NCBI RefSeq assembly: GCF_004363655.1
Contig: NZ_SNZH01000003.1
Coordinates: 118,020-182,019, forward strand
Direction of reading: 5' to 3'
Origin: Tahibacter aquaticus
GTDB taxonomy: Bacteria > Pseudomonadota > Gammaproteobacteria > Xanthomonadales > Rhodanobacteraceae
DNA: 64,000 nucleotides
Shown: positions 9,708 through 18,150 of the stretch, one piece after another
Layout: each line of letters starts with the position of its first letter
Numbering within the stretch: position 1 is the first letter of the stretch
Program-made: the position numbers and the translations under genes
The notes under the pieces: generated by a model
The model's input: the letters and a program-made list of their open reading frames with translations, nothing else
Databases searched by the model: none
What the model was told of the DNA's origin: nothing

Positions 9708-10001
9708 CTAGTTGAACGTAATTTCGTAGCAAACCCCGGTCCCGTCCGGCCCGATCGGCACGACGAACAGATCCAGCTCGCCCAGCGTCGGATGATGCAG
9801 CCGGTACAGTCCCTGGCCGATCGTGCGATCGGCGCCGTTTTCCCGCAGTTCCAGCGCAAATGGTGTGGCCGCACGCGGGCTGGGATTGCGCAGTGGCCGG
9901 GCCTGTTTGAGCTCCAGGTCGAGATAGTCCGGACCGCTGGACAGTCGCAGTGTCTGTCCGACCAGCGCTTCGAAGTCTTCGATCGTTATCTCATTGAGCA
10001 T
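9708..10001 (-). CDS. DUF6916-like small protein
   Basis: The 97-aa protein starts MLNEITIEDFEALVG and ends in the block LYRLHHPTLGELDLFVVPIGP followed by a G..YE.TFN tail, which I associate with the DUF6916 family. I place the start at the ATG at 10001 because the longer frame runs back through the M72 protease gene's terminator hairpin. It converges on the GNAT gene and closes the tail-collar locus. No signal peptide or catalytic motif is visible. The family assignment is from memory of the C-terminal motif. Confidence 0.7.
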   Translation of the reverse strand: MLNEITIEDFEALVGQTLRLSSGPDYLDLELKQARPLRNPSPRAATPFALELRENGADRTIGQGLYRLHHPTLGELDLFVVPIGPDGTGVCYEITFN

Positions 10002-10091
10002 GGCGCCACTCCGCGACAGAAGGCGCGAGCGTATCTGCTGCCATTGCCGATAGACAAGGCGTGCTGCACGGCTGGGATGGCCTGCACGAAA

Positions 10092-10117
10092 GCGCGGGAC
10101 TGCGAACAGTCCCGCGC
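10092..10117 (-). terminator. Terminator of the first M72 protease gene
   Basis: An 11-bp perfect stem GCGCGGGACTG / CAGTCCCGCGC with a 4-nt loop lies about 50 bp after the stop at 10169. On the minus strand it is followed by TTTCG. Confidence 0.7.
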
Positions 10118-10168
10118 CTGATCGCGGCATTGCCGGCGTTTTGCGCAGGCATGGCCGTTGCGGTTGTT

Positions 10169-11416
10169 TCAGCGGAACGCGGCGACGGTCGCCTTGCGCT
10201 CGGTCAGCACGCGGGCGTTGTTGTTGGTTGCCGCGGTACCCATGGCCACACCGCCGTAGGTCTTGTTCGGATTCGACCAGAAATTGATGCGCGTGCAGCT
10301 TGCGCCGGAACAGGCATAGGCCATGATGGTGCGCCAGCCGTTGGCCGGACGCTGGTAGCCGTGGCCGTAGGCGTAAGGCGAACCGCTGGCATTGGCCGGA
10401 TCGTGGTTGGCACCGAAGTTGTGGCCGATCTCGTGGGCGAAGGAGTAGTAGCCGGTGGCGCAGGTGCGTGCGACCACGGTAAACGCCGACGAGGCCGTGA
10501 CGTTCATGTAGCCGATGCCGCAATAGGCGCTGCCGTTGACGATCAGCACGGCGACGTCGGCGGTGGTGCTGTTGCGCTGGGCGTGGATGGCGTCCATGTA
10601 GCCGTCGCTGGTGGAGCGGTAGCGCGACAGCTCGGTGCTGAAGTTGCCGGTTTCGGTATAGGTCACCACGCCGGTGCCGGCCAGCTGCAAGGTGAGTTCC
10701 ACGCCGCTGTTGACATAGCCCTGGTTGGACTCGGTCACGGCCAGGTTGATCAGGCCGACGATGTCCGCCGTCGCGTTGCGTGCGGCCGTGGTGTAGTTCA
10801 CCAGTACGCGCACCGTTGTGTTCGCCTCTACCGCCTTTGGCGCGGCCGGCGATACCGGCCGGTTGCGCTCCTGCTCGAACATGCTTGCGTACGCCGCTTC
10901 GTCGTGGTCGGCCGGCATTTTTGCCTCGTCCACTTCAACGATGACGTGGCGGCCGTCGAACAGCGGCCGCAGCGCGTAGAGCTGTCCTTTTACGCGGATA
11001 TTGCCGGTGAGCTTGTCGCCGTTGCGCACCAGGGTCACCGAATTCATCGGGTCGTCGGCAATGTCGGAAGCCTGCCGCGCGCCGTTGTAGCGCGTTTCGG
11101 CGATGGTGCCGTGCCAGGTCACGATGCCGTCTTCGTTGCGCTGGCTGCTCAGCCGTTCGGCGGTCAGGCGGATCGGCCCGCCGATGTCCAGGTCGAGCTT
11201 CAGGGTTTCGGTCGAGGTGTCTACTGCTGCGGCGTTGGCCGCCACCACGTCGACGGAGAAGGTCGAGGCTTCGTTCGCCAGTGCGGCAAATGCCGCGTCG
11301 GTTTTCAGCGGGGTCAGGGCGGCGGGCTGGAACAGCGTGTTGTCGGCGGCGAAAGCGGGCGCGGCGACGGCGGCGATGGCGAGCACACAGGCACGCGCAA
11401 GAATGCGTTGTTTCAT
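10169..11416 (-). CDS. Secreted M72-like (peptidyl-Asp type) zinc metalloendopeptidase
   Basis: A 415-aa secreted protease with a Sec signal (residues 1-23, ending AFAA), a propeptide-like region to about 195 and a catalytic domain. The metzincin zinc site HEIGHNFGANH lies at 328-338, with the Met-turn TIMAY (Met365) downstream. The zinc-site pattern and the W..TIMAYAC..G.C.RI..WSNP block resemble MEROPS M72 peptidyl-Asp metallopeptidases; reprolysin-like is a looser label. The ribosome site is GGAG. The next gene upstream (11718-12965) is a same-length paralogue with its own hairpin, so the two seem separately transcribed. Probably extracellular protein degradation. Confidence 0.88.
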   Translation of the reverse strand: MKQRILARACVLAIAAVAAPAFAADNTLFQPAALTPLKTDAAFAALANEASTFSVDVVAANAAAVDTSTETLKLDLDIGGPIRLTAERLSSQRNEDGIVTWHGTIAETRYNGARQASDIADDPMNSVTLVRNGDKLTGNIRVKGQLYALRPLFDGRHVIVEVDEAKMPADHDEAAYASMFEQERNRPVSPAAPKAVEANTTVRVLVNYTTAARNATADIVGLINLAVTESNQGYVNSGVELTLQLAGTGVVTYTETGNFSTELSRYRSTSDGYMDAIHAQRNSTTADVAVLIVNGSAYCGIGYMNVTASSAFTVVARTCATGYYSFAHEIGHNFGANHDPANASGSPYAYGHGYQRPANGWRTIMAYACSGASCTRINFWSNPNKTYGGVAMGTAATNNNARVLTERKATVAAFR

Positions 11417-11717
11417 TGTGTATATCTCCGCTAGTGCAAGAACTGCAATCCCGGTAGCGGCAGGGCCCTGGACGGTGCCGGTACGAACGGCGTCGAACCT
11501 GCCTTATGGCCTGTAAAGAGCCGGGACTTCTCTCCAGGCCGAGCGACCACTCTGGCTGCGGGCGTAGCGCGGGTCAAGCGCAAGACGGGGACAAATTGTC
11601 GATTCTGTGACCGCAGTCATTCAGTATCACAAATTGCAATAGCTATTTGGCGATAGTGCTGCAACGCGGCATGGGCGCCATTGCGGCGCCCATGCCGTTT
11701 TATACGAACGCTACAAC
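11417..11717. other. Intergenic region between the protease genes
   Basis: These 301 bp hold the promoter region of the first protease gene and a hairpin at 11668-11696 after the second. I saw no open reading frame worth calling. A TGTGA-N6-TCATT stretch at 11606-11621 resembles a CRP/Clp half-matched site but is too weak to assert. Confidence 0.5.
11668..11696. terminator. Hairpin downstream of the second M72 protease gene
   Basis: A perfect 12-bp stem GGCATGGGCGCC / GGCGCCCATGCC with a 5-nt loop lies 22 bp beyond the stop codon. The T-rich side (GTTTTATA) is on the plus strand, so intrinsic termination for the minus-strand gene is uncertain. Confidence 0.5.
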
Positions 11718-12965
11718 TCAGCGGAAACCGGCAACCGTGGCGCGCGTGTTGTTGAGCACGCGGGCGTTGTCGTTGCGATTGGTCGTGCCCATGGCGCGGC
11801 CGCCATAGGTCTTGGCCGGGTTCGACCAGTAGTTGATGCGCGTGCAGGTACCCGTGGAGCAGGCATAGGCCATGATGGTGCGCCAGCCACCGGCAGAGGA
11901 CTGGAAGCCGTGGCCATAGGCATACGGCGTATTGGTCGGATCATTGGCCGGATCGTGCCGCGCCGACTGCAGGTGGCCGATCTCGTGCGCGAACGAGTAA
12001 TAGCCCGTGGCGCAGTCCCAATACACTTCGGCGAACGCCGATGACGCGGTGGCGCCAATGGCCGAGGCCAGGCCGCAGTATGCCGTGTTGTTCACCATCA
12101 GCACGGCGACGTCGGCGGTGGTGCTGTTGCGCTGGCTGTGGATGGCATCCATGTAGCCATCCGATGTGCCGCGATAACGGGCCAGGTCGGTATCGAAATT
12201 GCCGGTCTCGGTATAGGTGACCTGCGATTTCGCCGCCAGCTGCATGGTGATCTGCACACCGGAGTTGGTATAGCCCTGGTTGGACTCGGCCACTGCCAGA
12301 TTGATCAGGCCGTTGATGTCGCCCGATACGCTGGCCACGCGTTGGGTGTAGTTCACCAGTACGCGGATGATCGTATTGGCCTCGGCTACCGGCGCATCCA
12401 CCGGCAGCGGCGCGGCGCGGTCGAACGTGGAGCGATAGCTGGGCGGATGGTCCAGCGGCATCGCGTGCTCGTCCACTTCCACCACCACGTGACGCGCGTC
12501 GTGCAGCGGGCGGATCTTGAACAGCTGGCCCATCACGCGAACATTGCCGGTGATCTTGTCGCCATTGCGCACCAGCACCACAGTATTCAGCGCGTCCTCG
12601 CGGATTTCGCTGGGCGTCATGGTGCGCTTGAGTGCGGTCTCGGCGATCACGCCGGTCCAGACGATGCTGCCGTCCTCGACCTGGTACGAATTCGTACGCA
12701 GCGCGGTCAGCTTCATCGGACCATTCACATCAAGGTCCAGGCTGAGGCTTGCACTGTCGAGCGACAATGCATTGGCATTGACCCCCACCACGTTGAGTGC
12801 GGCCGAGCTGGGCTCGTTCGCCAGCGCCGCGTACGCGGCGTCGCTTTCTACGGCGCGATATACCGATGCCACCGGTGCAAACAGATCCTGCGATCCCTGC
12901 GCTGCCGCCATACCCGACGCCAGCAAGCCCGCTCCTGCAACACTCCACAGAAAATACCGATTCAT
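11718..12965 (-). CDS. Secreted M72-like zinc metalloendopeptidase, paralogue
   Basis: This 415-aa paralogue of the downstream protease is co-linear with it throughout. I start at 12965 because MNRYFLWSVAGAG opens a Sec signal ending MAAAQ and is preceded by GGGGAG; the longer frame has no signal peptide. The zinc site is HEIGHLQSARH at 327-337, closer to typical M72 peptidyl-Asp metallopeptidases than the N-F-G-A-N version of its neighbour, and the Met-turn is TIMAY (Met365). Conserved prodomain blocks (LVRNGDK.TGN.RV.GQL) are shared. It arose by tandem duplication; the altered active-site helix suggests different specificity. Confidence 0.88.
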   Translation of the reverse strand: MNRYFLWSVAGAGLLASGMAAAQGSQDLFAPVASVYRAVESDAAYAALANEPSSAALNVVGVNANALSLDSASLSLDLDVNGPMKLTALRTNSYQVEDGSIVWTGVIAETALKRTMTPSEIREDALNTVVLVRNGDKITGNVRVMGQLFKIRPLHDARHVVVEVDEHAMPLDHPPSYRSTFDRAAPLPVDAPVAEANTIIRVLVNYTQRVASVSGDINGLINLAVAESNQGYTNSGVQITMQLAAKSQVTYTETGNFDTDLARYRGTSDGYMDAIHSQRNSTTADVAVLMVNNTAYCGLASAIGATASSAFAEVYWDCATGYYSFAHEIGHLQSARHDPANDPTNTPYAYGHGFQSSAGGWRTIMAYACSTGTCTRINYWSNPAKTYGGRAMGTTNRNDNARVLNNTRATVAGFR

Positions 12966-13186
12966 GCCGATCTCCCCACGGTACAGCGCGCAAGCGGACC
13001 CGGCGCGATAGGAGCTGCGCGCCAACCGGGTTACAGCAGCCGGATCCTCCCCTCCCTCGGACGCCGGCACCTGTCGTGCCGGCGAAACGATCGCGACGTA
13101 TCCCCATACGTCGCTGAATACCTAGAACTCAGGCTACTCGCGAAAGGAGAGGGCAGGGGCTCATGCGTGGGGGTTTTGCCGGGAGA

Positions 13187-14032
13187 CTATTTCAGCCGTT
13201 CGATGATCGCCGTAGTCGCCTTGGCGCGATTGAGCGTATAGAAGTGCAGCGACGGTGCACCGCCGTCGATCAGGCGCCGGCACAGCTCGGCAACTACGTC
13301 GGTGCCGAATTCGCGGATCGCTTCCGCGTCGTCGCCGAAGGACTGCAGCCGGCGCGCGACCCAGCGCGGGATCTCCGCGCCACACATCTCGGAAAAGCGC
13401 CGCAATTGGGAATAGTTGGTGATCGGCATGATGCCCGGCACGATGGGCACCTGCACACCGAGCCGGCGCGCGTCGGCGACAAAGCGGAAAAACGCATCCG
13501 CGTTGTAGAAGTACTGGGTGATCACGCCATTGGCACCGGCGTCGACCTTGCGCTTGAAATGCGCCAGATCGGCCTGGGCATCATCGGCCTGGGGATGCGT
13601 TTCCGGATAGCCGGCCACCTCGATATGGAAGTAGTCGCCGGTTTCTTCGCGGATAAACGCGACCAGGTCGCTGGCATAGCGGAATTCGCCATAGCCAGCC
13701 ATGCCCGAAGGCAGATCGCCGCGCAGCGCGACGATGCGCTTGCAGCCCTTTGTGCGGTACAGCTCCAGCAGGCTGCGGATTTCCTTGCGCGTACCGCCCA
13801 TGCAGGACAGATGCGGCGCAGCGTCGAGGCCATGGTCATCACGCAGCTGGCAGACCGTATCCGGCGTATAGCTGAGCGTGGACCCGCCGGCCCCGAAGGT
13901 GACCGACACATATTCCGGCTGCAGCGCTTTGAGCGCCGGCAACGCTTTTTCCAAGCTATCGCGCTGCTCGTCTGTCTTGGGCGGGAAGAACTCCAGCGAG
14001 ACCGGAATCGACAGGGGGGAGGAGGGGGACAT
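13187..14032 (-). CDS. metF: 5,10-methylenetetrahydrofolate reductase
   Basis: MetF reduces 5,10-methylene-THF to 5-methyl-THF, the methyl donor for methionine synthesis, in a flavin-dependent cytosolic reaction. Family blocks are clear: SLEFFPPKTDEQR near the N-terminus with the catalytic Glu, YVSVTFGAGGS, LRGD, GVITQYFYNADAF, PGIMPITNY and a C-terminal LHFYTLNRA. I start at 14032 (281 aa; E. coli 296) because the longer frame adds a low-complexity Pro-rich leader. A perfect inverted repeat lies 39-64 bp upstream. ahcY, another methionine-cycle gene, lies 5.8 kb away on the same strand but is not in one operon. Confidence 0.95.
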   Translation of the reverse strand: MSPSSPLSIPVSLEFFPPKTDEQRDSLEKALPALKALQPEYVSVTFGAGGSTLSYTPDTVCQLRDDHGLDAAPHLSCMGGTRKEIRSLLELYRTKGCKRIVALRGDLPSGMAGYGEFRYASDLVAFIREETGDYFHIEVAGYPETHPQADDAQADLAHFKRKVDAGANGVITQYFYNADAFFRFVADARRLGVQVPIVPGIMPITNYSQLRRFSEMCGAEIPRWVARRLQSFGDDAEAIREFGTDVVAELCRRLIDGGAPSLHFYTLNRAKATTAIIERLK

Positions 14033-14070
14033 TGCTTGGCTTTTCCTGCGTGGGGGAGCGGGGCGCAATA

Positions 14071-14096
14071 TATCTCTAATTCCGGATATAGAGATA
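14071..14096 (-). promoter_or_regulatory. Candidate operator/promoter of metF
   Basis: A perfect inverted repeat TATCTCTA-N10-TAGAGATA lies 39 to 64 bp before the metF ATG and overlaps an AT-rich GATATATT that could serve as a -10 element. It is the only AT-rich palindrome in a very GC-rich region, which suggests a repressor site. SahR-like ArsR regulators of methionine-cycle genes are one possibility, but I cannot name the protein. Confidence 0.5.
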
Positions 14097-14160
14097 GATG
14101 GGCGGGGTGGCGGATTTGGCGGTTCGCTGTTGGGTGCTGGGTGCTGGGGCTGCGGGAACA

Positions 14161-14440
14161 CTCCCTCTCCTCCAAGCCTTGCTTGGGGGGAGACGGGCGG
14201 GGGAGAGGGGGCGGTGCCGGACTCTGCTTCGTTTCCCGGTTTTCGCGCAGGAGTCCGCCGTTGGCGGACTTGGTTGGTTGTGCGCCTGGCGGTGCATTGG
14301 CCGCAGCCCGTGCTCTGCTCCCTCTCCCCCGACAGCTGTCGGGGGGAGAGGGTTGGGGTGAGGGGGCGGTGCTGGACTTTGCTTCGCTATCAGGTTTTGG
14401 GCGAAGGAGCCCGCCGTTGGCGGATGTTGTTTGTGTGCCT
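14161..14440. repeat. Two diverged direct repeats
   Basis: Both copies begin CCCTCTCC, contain an inverted GGGGAGA tract followed by GGGGGCGGTGC, then GGACT(C/T)TGCTTCG, CCGCCGTTGGCGGA and a GTGTGCCTGGCGG-like end. They read like a degenerate dispersed non-coding element duplicated in tandem. Confidence 0.6.
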
Positions 14441-14528
14441 GGCGGCGCGTTTCGCGCGCGCCTGCAGGGGGCTGCTCCGGTTCGGCGCCCAAAGCAAAGG
14501 CGGCTTCGCCCGTCTGCGGCGCGCGGCC

Positions 14529-14561
14529 TTCTTTCTCTTTAGCTTGCCCAAAGAGAAAGAA
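14529..14561. repeat. 12-bp inverted repeat (hairpin)
   Basis: TTCTTTCTCTTT and AAAGAGAAAGAA form a perfect 12-bp stem around a 9-nt loop. It has no adjacent gene whose 3' end it would serve. Similar CTTTCTCTTT/AAAGAGAAAG elements are common as dispersed repeats in Xanthomonadales (from memory). Confidence 0.6.
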
Positions 14562-14810
14562 GACAAAGAGAAAGGCCCCCGGACGCCGCGGTTTTGGGCC
14601 ATCCCTGGCCCCAAACGGCGTGAGGCCGCTACGGCGGTCGACGCACGGCACATCCTGTCCCCTGCGCCGACTCGCGGCCATCCCTGGCCGCGCCCCTGCG
14701 GGCTTTTCCCTTCGCGGTCTCACCGCGGCATACGGGGCACCGGGACAAGCGCGCTTCCTGCGCGCAGAACCAACCGCAACAGCCATTGCCAAGCCAAAGC
14801 ACCATCACGA

Positions 14811-14871
<61 letters not shown>

Positions 14872-15078
14872 TCGCTGCTGCTGCGAGGTGTTGACCGGGA
14901 ATTGCGATAGGGGTTGGCCGCCGCTGCCAGGGAACTCCAGCATCTTGGTGTTTCGCCATCGAAGAATTTTTGCAAAACGCCTGTTTGCTGCATCAACCCG
15001 CTGAATCGTGCTTACCGTCGCTCCCCCTGTCACGACTTGTATAACCCGCCCCGCCTTGCCCTGGGGCAGAATCGACCC

Positions 15079-16185
15079 ATGCCCGCTACTCCGCGCGATC
15101 CCGCCGTCGATGCCCAGTTCCGGCTAGGCCGCGAACTGGCCGAGACCGCGGCACGCGGTGTGCTCGGCGGGGTGTTCTACGTGCTGGGCTGGCTGGTGGT
15201 GGCGTATCTGGGCCATCTGCCGCGGGATCGGCCGCTGCTTGCGCTGGGCCTGTTGCTGCTGTTCGTCGGCTTTACGGCGGGACGCGTGCTGCTGGCGCGA
15301 CGCAGCGCGCAGGCGGCGGGAGCAGAACGCCAGCTGTTGAATGCGTGGTGGGCGCTGTTCCTGGTCACTGCGCTGGTCTGGGGTGGAATCACGCTCTGGC
15401 TGCTGCTCGATCCCTCGCTCGCGCCTACACGCATGGCCGCCATCATCTGCACCATCGCCTATGCGACGGCTTATGCGCATACGTTTGCGATGCGCTGGCG
15501 GCGTGCCGCGCTGGGAATTGCGCTGCTGTTCCTGCCCAGCGTGGTGCTCAGCTGGCGCCTGGCGGACCTGGGCGGCGTCGCGTTCGCGCTGACGGTATAT
15601 CTGGTCTACCTGCTGTCGGCGCTGCGCGCCAGCCGCAATCAGTACGAACGGCAGCTCTCGCTGGAACTGGCCCTGCGCCACCAGCGCGATCGGTACGAAC
15701 TGCAAAGCCGCACCGATGCGCTCACCGGCCTGGACAACCGGCGCGAGTTCACCGTCAACCTGGAGCGTGCGTTCGTGCAGAACACGCCGCTGGCGCTGCT
15801 GGTGATCGATATCGATCACTTCAAGCAGATCAACGATCGCCACGGCCATGCCGTCGGCGATGCGGTACTGGTTGCGCTGGCCGAGCGCCTGCGCCTGCAT
15901 TTCGACCCGCCGGGTGCGCGCCTGGCGCGCATTGGCGGCGAAGAGTTTGCCGTGCTGCTGGAAGGCGATGGCGGGAACCTGGCGCTGGCGACGGCGGAGC
16001 AGCTGTGCCGGCGCGTCGCCGCCTCGCCGCTGGCGGCGGATGTGGCCGGCAGCACGGTCACGGTCAGCATCGGCGTCGGCCAGCGTCGGCGCCAGCGCAC
16101 GCCGGACGAGTTCTTTGCCGCGGTGGACGGTGCGCTGTACCGGGCCAAGCAGCAGGGCCGCAATCGGGTCTGCGGGCTCGATTGA
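15079..16185 (+). CDS. Membrane-bound GGDEF diguanylate cyclase
   Basis: This protein makes cyclic di-GMP from two GTP. The start at 15079 gives 368 aa; the longer frame runs into non-coding repeats. Residues 25-185 contain about six hydrophobic segments (for example 29-48, 54-70, 90-110, 145-160, 166-182) forming an N-terminal membrane sensor that I cannot assign to a named MASE type. The GGDEF domain follows: DALTGLDNRREF at 213-224, VIDIDHFKQIND, and the catalytic loop GGEEF at 286-290, an active variant. The product-inhibition RxxD motif five residues before it is absent, so feedback inhibition is probably weak. It stands alone as a single-gene unit. Confidence 0.93.
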   Translation: MPATPRDPAVDAQFRLGRELAETAARGVLGGVFYVLGWLVVAYLGHLPRDRPLLALGLLLLFVGFTAGRVLLARRSAQAAGAERQLLNAWWALFLVTALVWGGITLWLLLDPSLAPTRMAAIICTIAYATAYAHTFAMRWRRAALGIALLFLPSVVLSWRLADLGGVAFALTVYLVYLLSALRASRNQYERQLSLELALRHQRDRYELQSRTDALTGLDNRREFTVNLERAFVQNTPLALLVIDIDHFKQINDRHGHAVGDAVLVALAERLRLHFDPPGARLARIGGEEFAVLLEGDGGNLALATAEQLCRRVAASPLAADVAGSTVTVSIGVGQRRRQRTPDEFFAAVDGALYRAKQQGRNRVCGLD

Positions 16186-16343
16186 GCGCATAGCCTGCCG
16201 ATGCGGCAGCGCGCGAATCTTTTTTGTTGTCTTTCGGTGCGGCGTCGTTGCGCCTCGTCGCCGGATTTCCGCCAGGTGTCTTCGCCGCGCCTGGCCCGCT
16301 CCGAAATGCTTCGGCAATCCTGTTCGGCCAGCTGCCGCAGCGA

Positions 16344-17084
16344 TTATTGCGGCGGCAGCCAGTCCGGCGCAGGCAGCGCATGCAGTGCGGCACGCAGGGC
16401 GTCGTTCCATTCGCGCCGCACCACGTTGAGGTAGACGTCGTTGTCATCCAGGCGCACCTGCTGCGCGATCACCAGCGCATCGCGCTTGTACAGCAGCAGG
16501 TCGATCGGCGGGCCGACCGACAGGTTCGAGCGCATGGTCGAATCGAACGACACCAGCGCGCACTTGGTCGCTTCCAGCAGCGAGGTCTTGCAGCTGACGA
16601 TGCGATCGAGGATCGGCTTGCCGAACTTGATCTCGCCAGCCTGGAACCAGGGCGTATCCGGATTGCTTTCGATGAAATTGCCTTCGGAATAGACCAGGAA
16701 CAGGCGCGGCGCCTCGCCCTTGATCTGGCCGCCGACGATGAACGAGCCGCTGGGGTCGATGCCGCTGGAACGCAGGTACGGTTCGTCGCGCTTGCGGATT
16801 TCGCGCAAGGCGTCGCCGAGCAGCGTGGCCACTTCGAAGATCGACCGGACGTTGTACAGCCCGGGCTGGTCGGGCTGGTGCAGGGCGCGGTGTTCCAGCA
16901 GGTTCATCGCGTTCTGGGTCAGCGACAGGTTGCCGGTGGACAAGGTCACGATCAGGCGTTCGCCGGCCACCTGGAATACGCGCATCTTGCTGGTGCGGCG
17001 CACGTCGTCGACGCCAGCGTTGGTGCGCGAGTCGGAGGCGAACAACAGGCCTTCGTCGAGGTTCAAGCCGATGCAGTAGGTCAT
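16344..17084 (-). CDS. Anbu proteasome-type peptidase
   Basis: The 246-aa protein is an Anbu (ancestral beta subunit) peptidase, an Ntn hydrolase related to HslV and proteasome beta subunits that forms ring or helical assemblies in the cytosol. Removing Met1 exposes the catalytic Thr1 (MTYCIGL); Asp17 (SDSRTN) and a Lys near position 32 complete the usual Thr-Asp-Lys set. The block SFIVGGQ.KGEAPRL matches proteasome-type proteins. It ends an operon of an ATP-grasp protein, an alpha-E protein and a tiny ORF, and its ATG overlaps the tiny ORF's stop (ATGA). The operon is thought to modify peptides, but the true substrate is unknown. Confidence 0.92.
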   Translation of the reverse strand: MTYCIGLNLDEGLLFASDSRTNAGVDDVRRTSKMRVFQVAGERLIVTLSTGNLSLTQNAMNLLEHRALHQPDQPGLYNVRSIFEVATLLGDALREIRKRDEPYLRSSGIDPSGSFIVGGQIKGEAPRLFLVYSEGNFIESNPDTPWFQAGEIKFGKPILDRIVSCKTSLLEATKCALVSFDSTMRSNLSVGPPIDLLLYKRDALVIAQQVRLDDNDVYLNVVRREWNDALRAALHALPAPDWLPPQ

Positions 17085-17161
17085 GGAAGCAGATCGAAGC
17101 CGGCGCGGCGGAGCAACGCGGGATTCTGCACGGCATCGCTGCCTGGCGTGAAGTGATTCAT
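17081..17161 (-). CDS. 26-codon ORF wedged between alpha-E and Anbu genes
   Basis: This ORF starts MNHFTPGSD and ends FDLLP. Its ATG overlaps the alpha-E stop as ATGA (17158-17161), and its own TGA overlaps the Anbu start as ATGA (17081-17084). Such fitting on both sides is what translationally coupled genes show. A transglutaminase-like gene usually occupies this place in Anbu operons. The ORF may be a real micropeptide, a coupling device, or the relic of that lost gene. I recognise no homology. Confidence 0.4.
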   Translation of the reverse strand: MNHFTPGSDAVQNPALLRRAGFDLLP

Positions 17162-18150
17162 GGCTGTACCTGCAGTTGGGGCAAGGTGGGTTGGGCGATG
17201 TCGGTGGACAGCATGAACTGGCGGTGGATTTCCTCGCCCAGGCGGCTCAGCCGCGCCATCGCATCCTGCAGCCACGGCTCCAGGCCGTTGCCGAGCACTT
17301 CGTCGATGCGCGCATAGCGCGACTGCGCCGACAGCGCGCCGGCCAGGCGCACGCATTCCAGGCTTTGCCCGCCGGCGAGGGTGCGCAGCACGCCGTGCAG
17401 GGTGCTGGTACAGGTCAGTAGCGAACGCGGATTGCTTTCCTGCAGCAGCATCAGTTCCGCCACCGTCGCCGCGCTCACCGTTTCGCGGTACAGGCGCCGG
17501 TAGGTCTCGAACGCCGACAGCGACTGCAGCAGCGCGCTCCAGCGGAAATACACCGCGGCATCCTGCGTATCCGGTGCTTCCGCCTCGGTGTCGCTGCCGG
17601 CGATATCGAGCAGGCGGATGGCCCAGTCGGCGCGCTCGATGAACGCGCCCAGCTGCAGGAAGTGATAGCCCTCGCCGCGGCCCAGCGTGCCGATGGTCAC
17701 GCCACGGAACGAGGCCGAGCGGCTTTTCACCCATTCCAGCAGGTTGTTGATGCCGTCGGCCTGGATGCGCGCCCAGCTGTTGTTGCGCATGTCCAGCCAC
17801 GAGGTGTTCAAGTCTTCGTACATCTCGCCGGTGATGGCGACGCGCTGCGCGCGCGCGGCCTCGCGCGCAGCGCGCAGGCAGCTGTAGATCGACGAGGGAT
17901 TGTCCGCGGCCAGAATCAGGTGCCGCAGTACCGTTTCGCCGTCGATGCGGCCGTACTGCTGGCGCACCGTGTCGACCAGGTCCAGCGCGTCCAGGGCGCG
18001 GCACCACACCGCGGCCTCGGCCTTGCCGCGGTCGTAGCGTTCCGGCAGCAGCGCGATGCGCAGGGTCACGTCGATCAGCCGCGCGGTATTTTCCGCGCGC
18101 TCCATATGCCGCGAGGCCCAGTACAGATCGTTGGCAGTACGACACAGCAT
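17158..18150 (-). CDS. Alpha-E domain protein of the Anbu operon
   Basis: The 330-aa helical protein has the alpha-E family N-terminus (MLCRTANDLYWASRHMERAENTAR opening, here shown in part), SIYSCLRAARE.AR, the helix with LN.SWLDM, and GYHFLQLGAFIERADW. The family has no proven enzymatic activity; it always accompanies circularly permuted ATP-grasp proteins and is thought to form a ligase-like complex with them. Its ATG shares a base with the stop of the upstream ATP-grasp gene (TGATG), so the two are translationally coupled. The start is fixed by that overlap. Confidence 0.9.
   Translation of the reverse strand: MLCRTANDLYWASRHMERAENTARLIDVTLRIALLPERYDRGKAEAAVWCRALDALDLVDTVRQQYGRIDGETVLRHLILAADNPSSIYSCLRAAREAARAQRVAITGEMYEDLNTSWLDMRNNSWARIQADGINNLLEWVKSRSASFRGVTIGTLGRGEGYHFLQLGAFIERADWAIRLLDIAGSDTEAEAPDTQDAAVYFRWSALLQSLSAFETYRRLYRETVSAATVAELMLLQESNPRSLLTCTSTLHGVLRTLAGGQSLECVRLAGALSAQSRYARIDEVLGNGLEPWLQDAMARLSRLGEEIHRQFMLSTDIAQPTLPQLQVQP

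Noticed and set aside
11606-11621. Clp/CRP-like site TGTGA-N6-TCATT
   Set aside because: Only a partial match, 190 bp from the gene start; too weak to report as a binding site.
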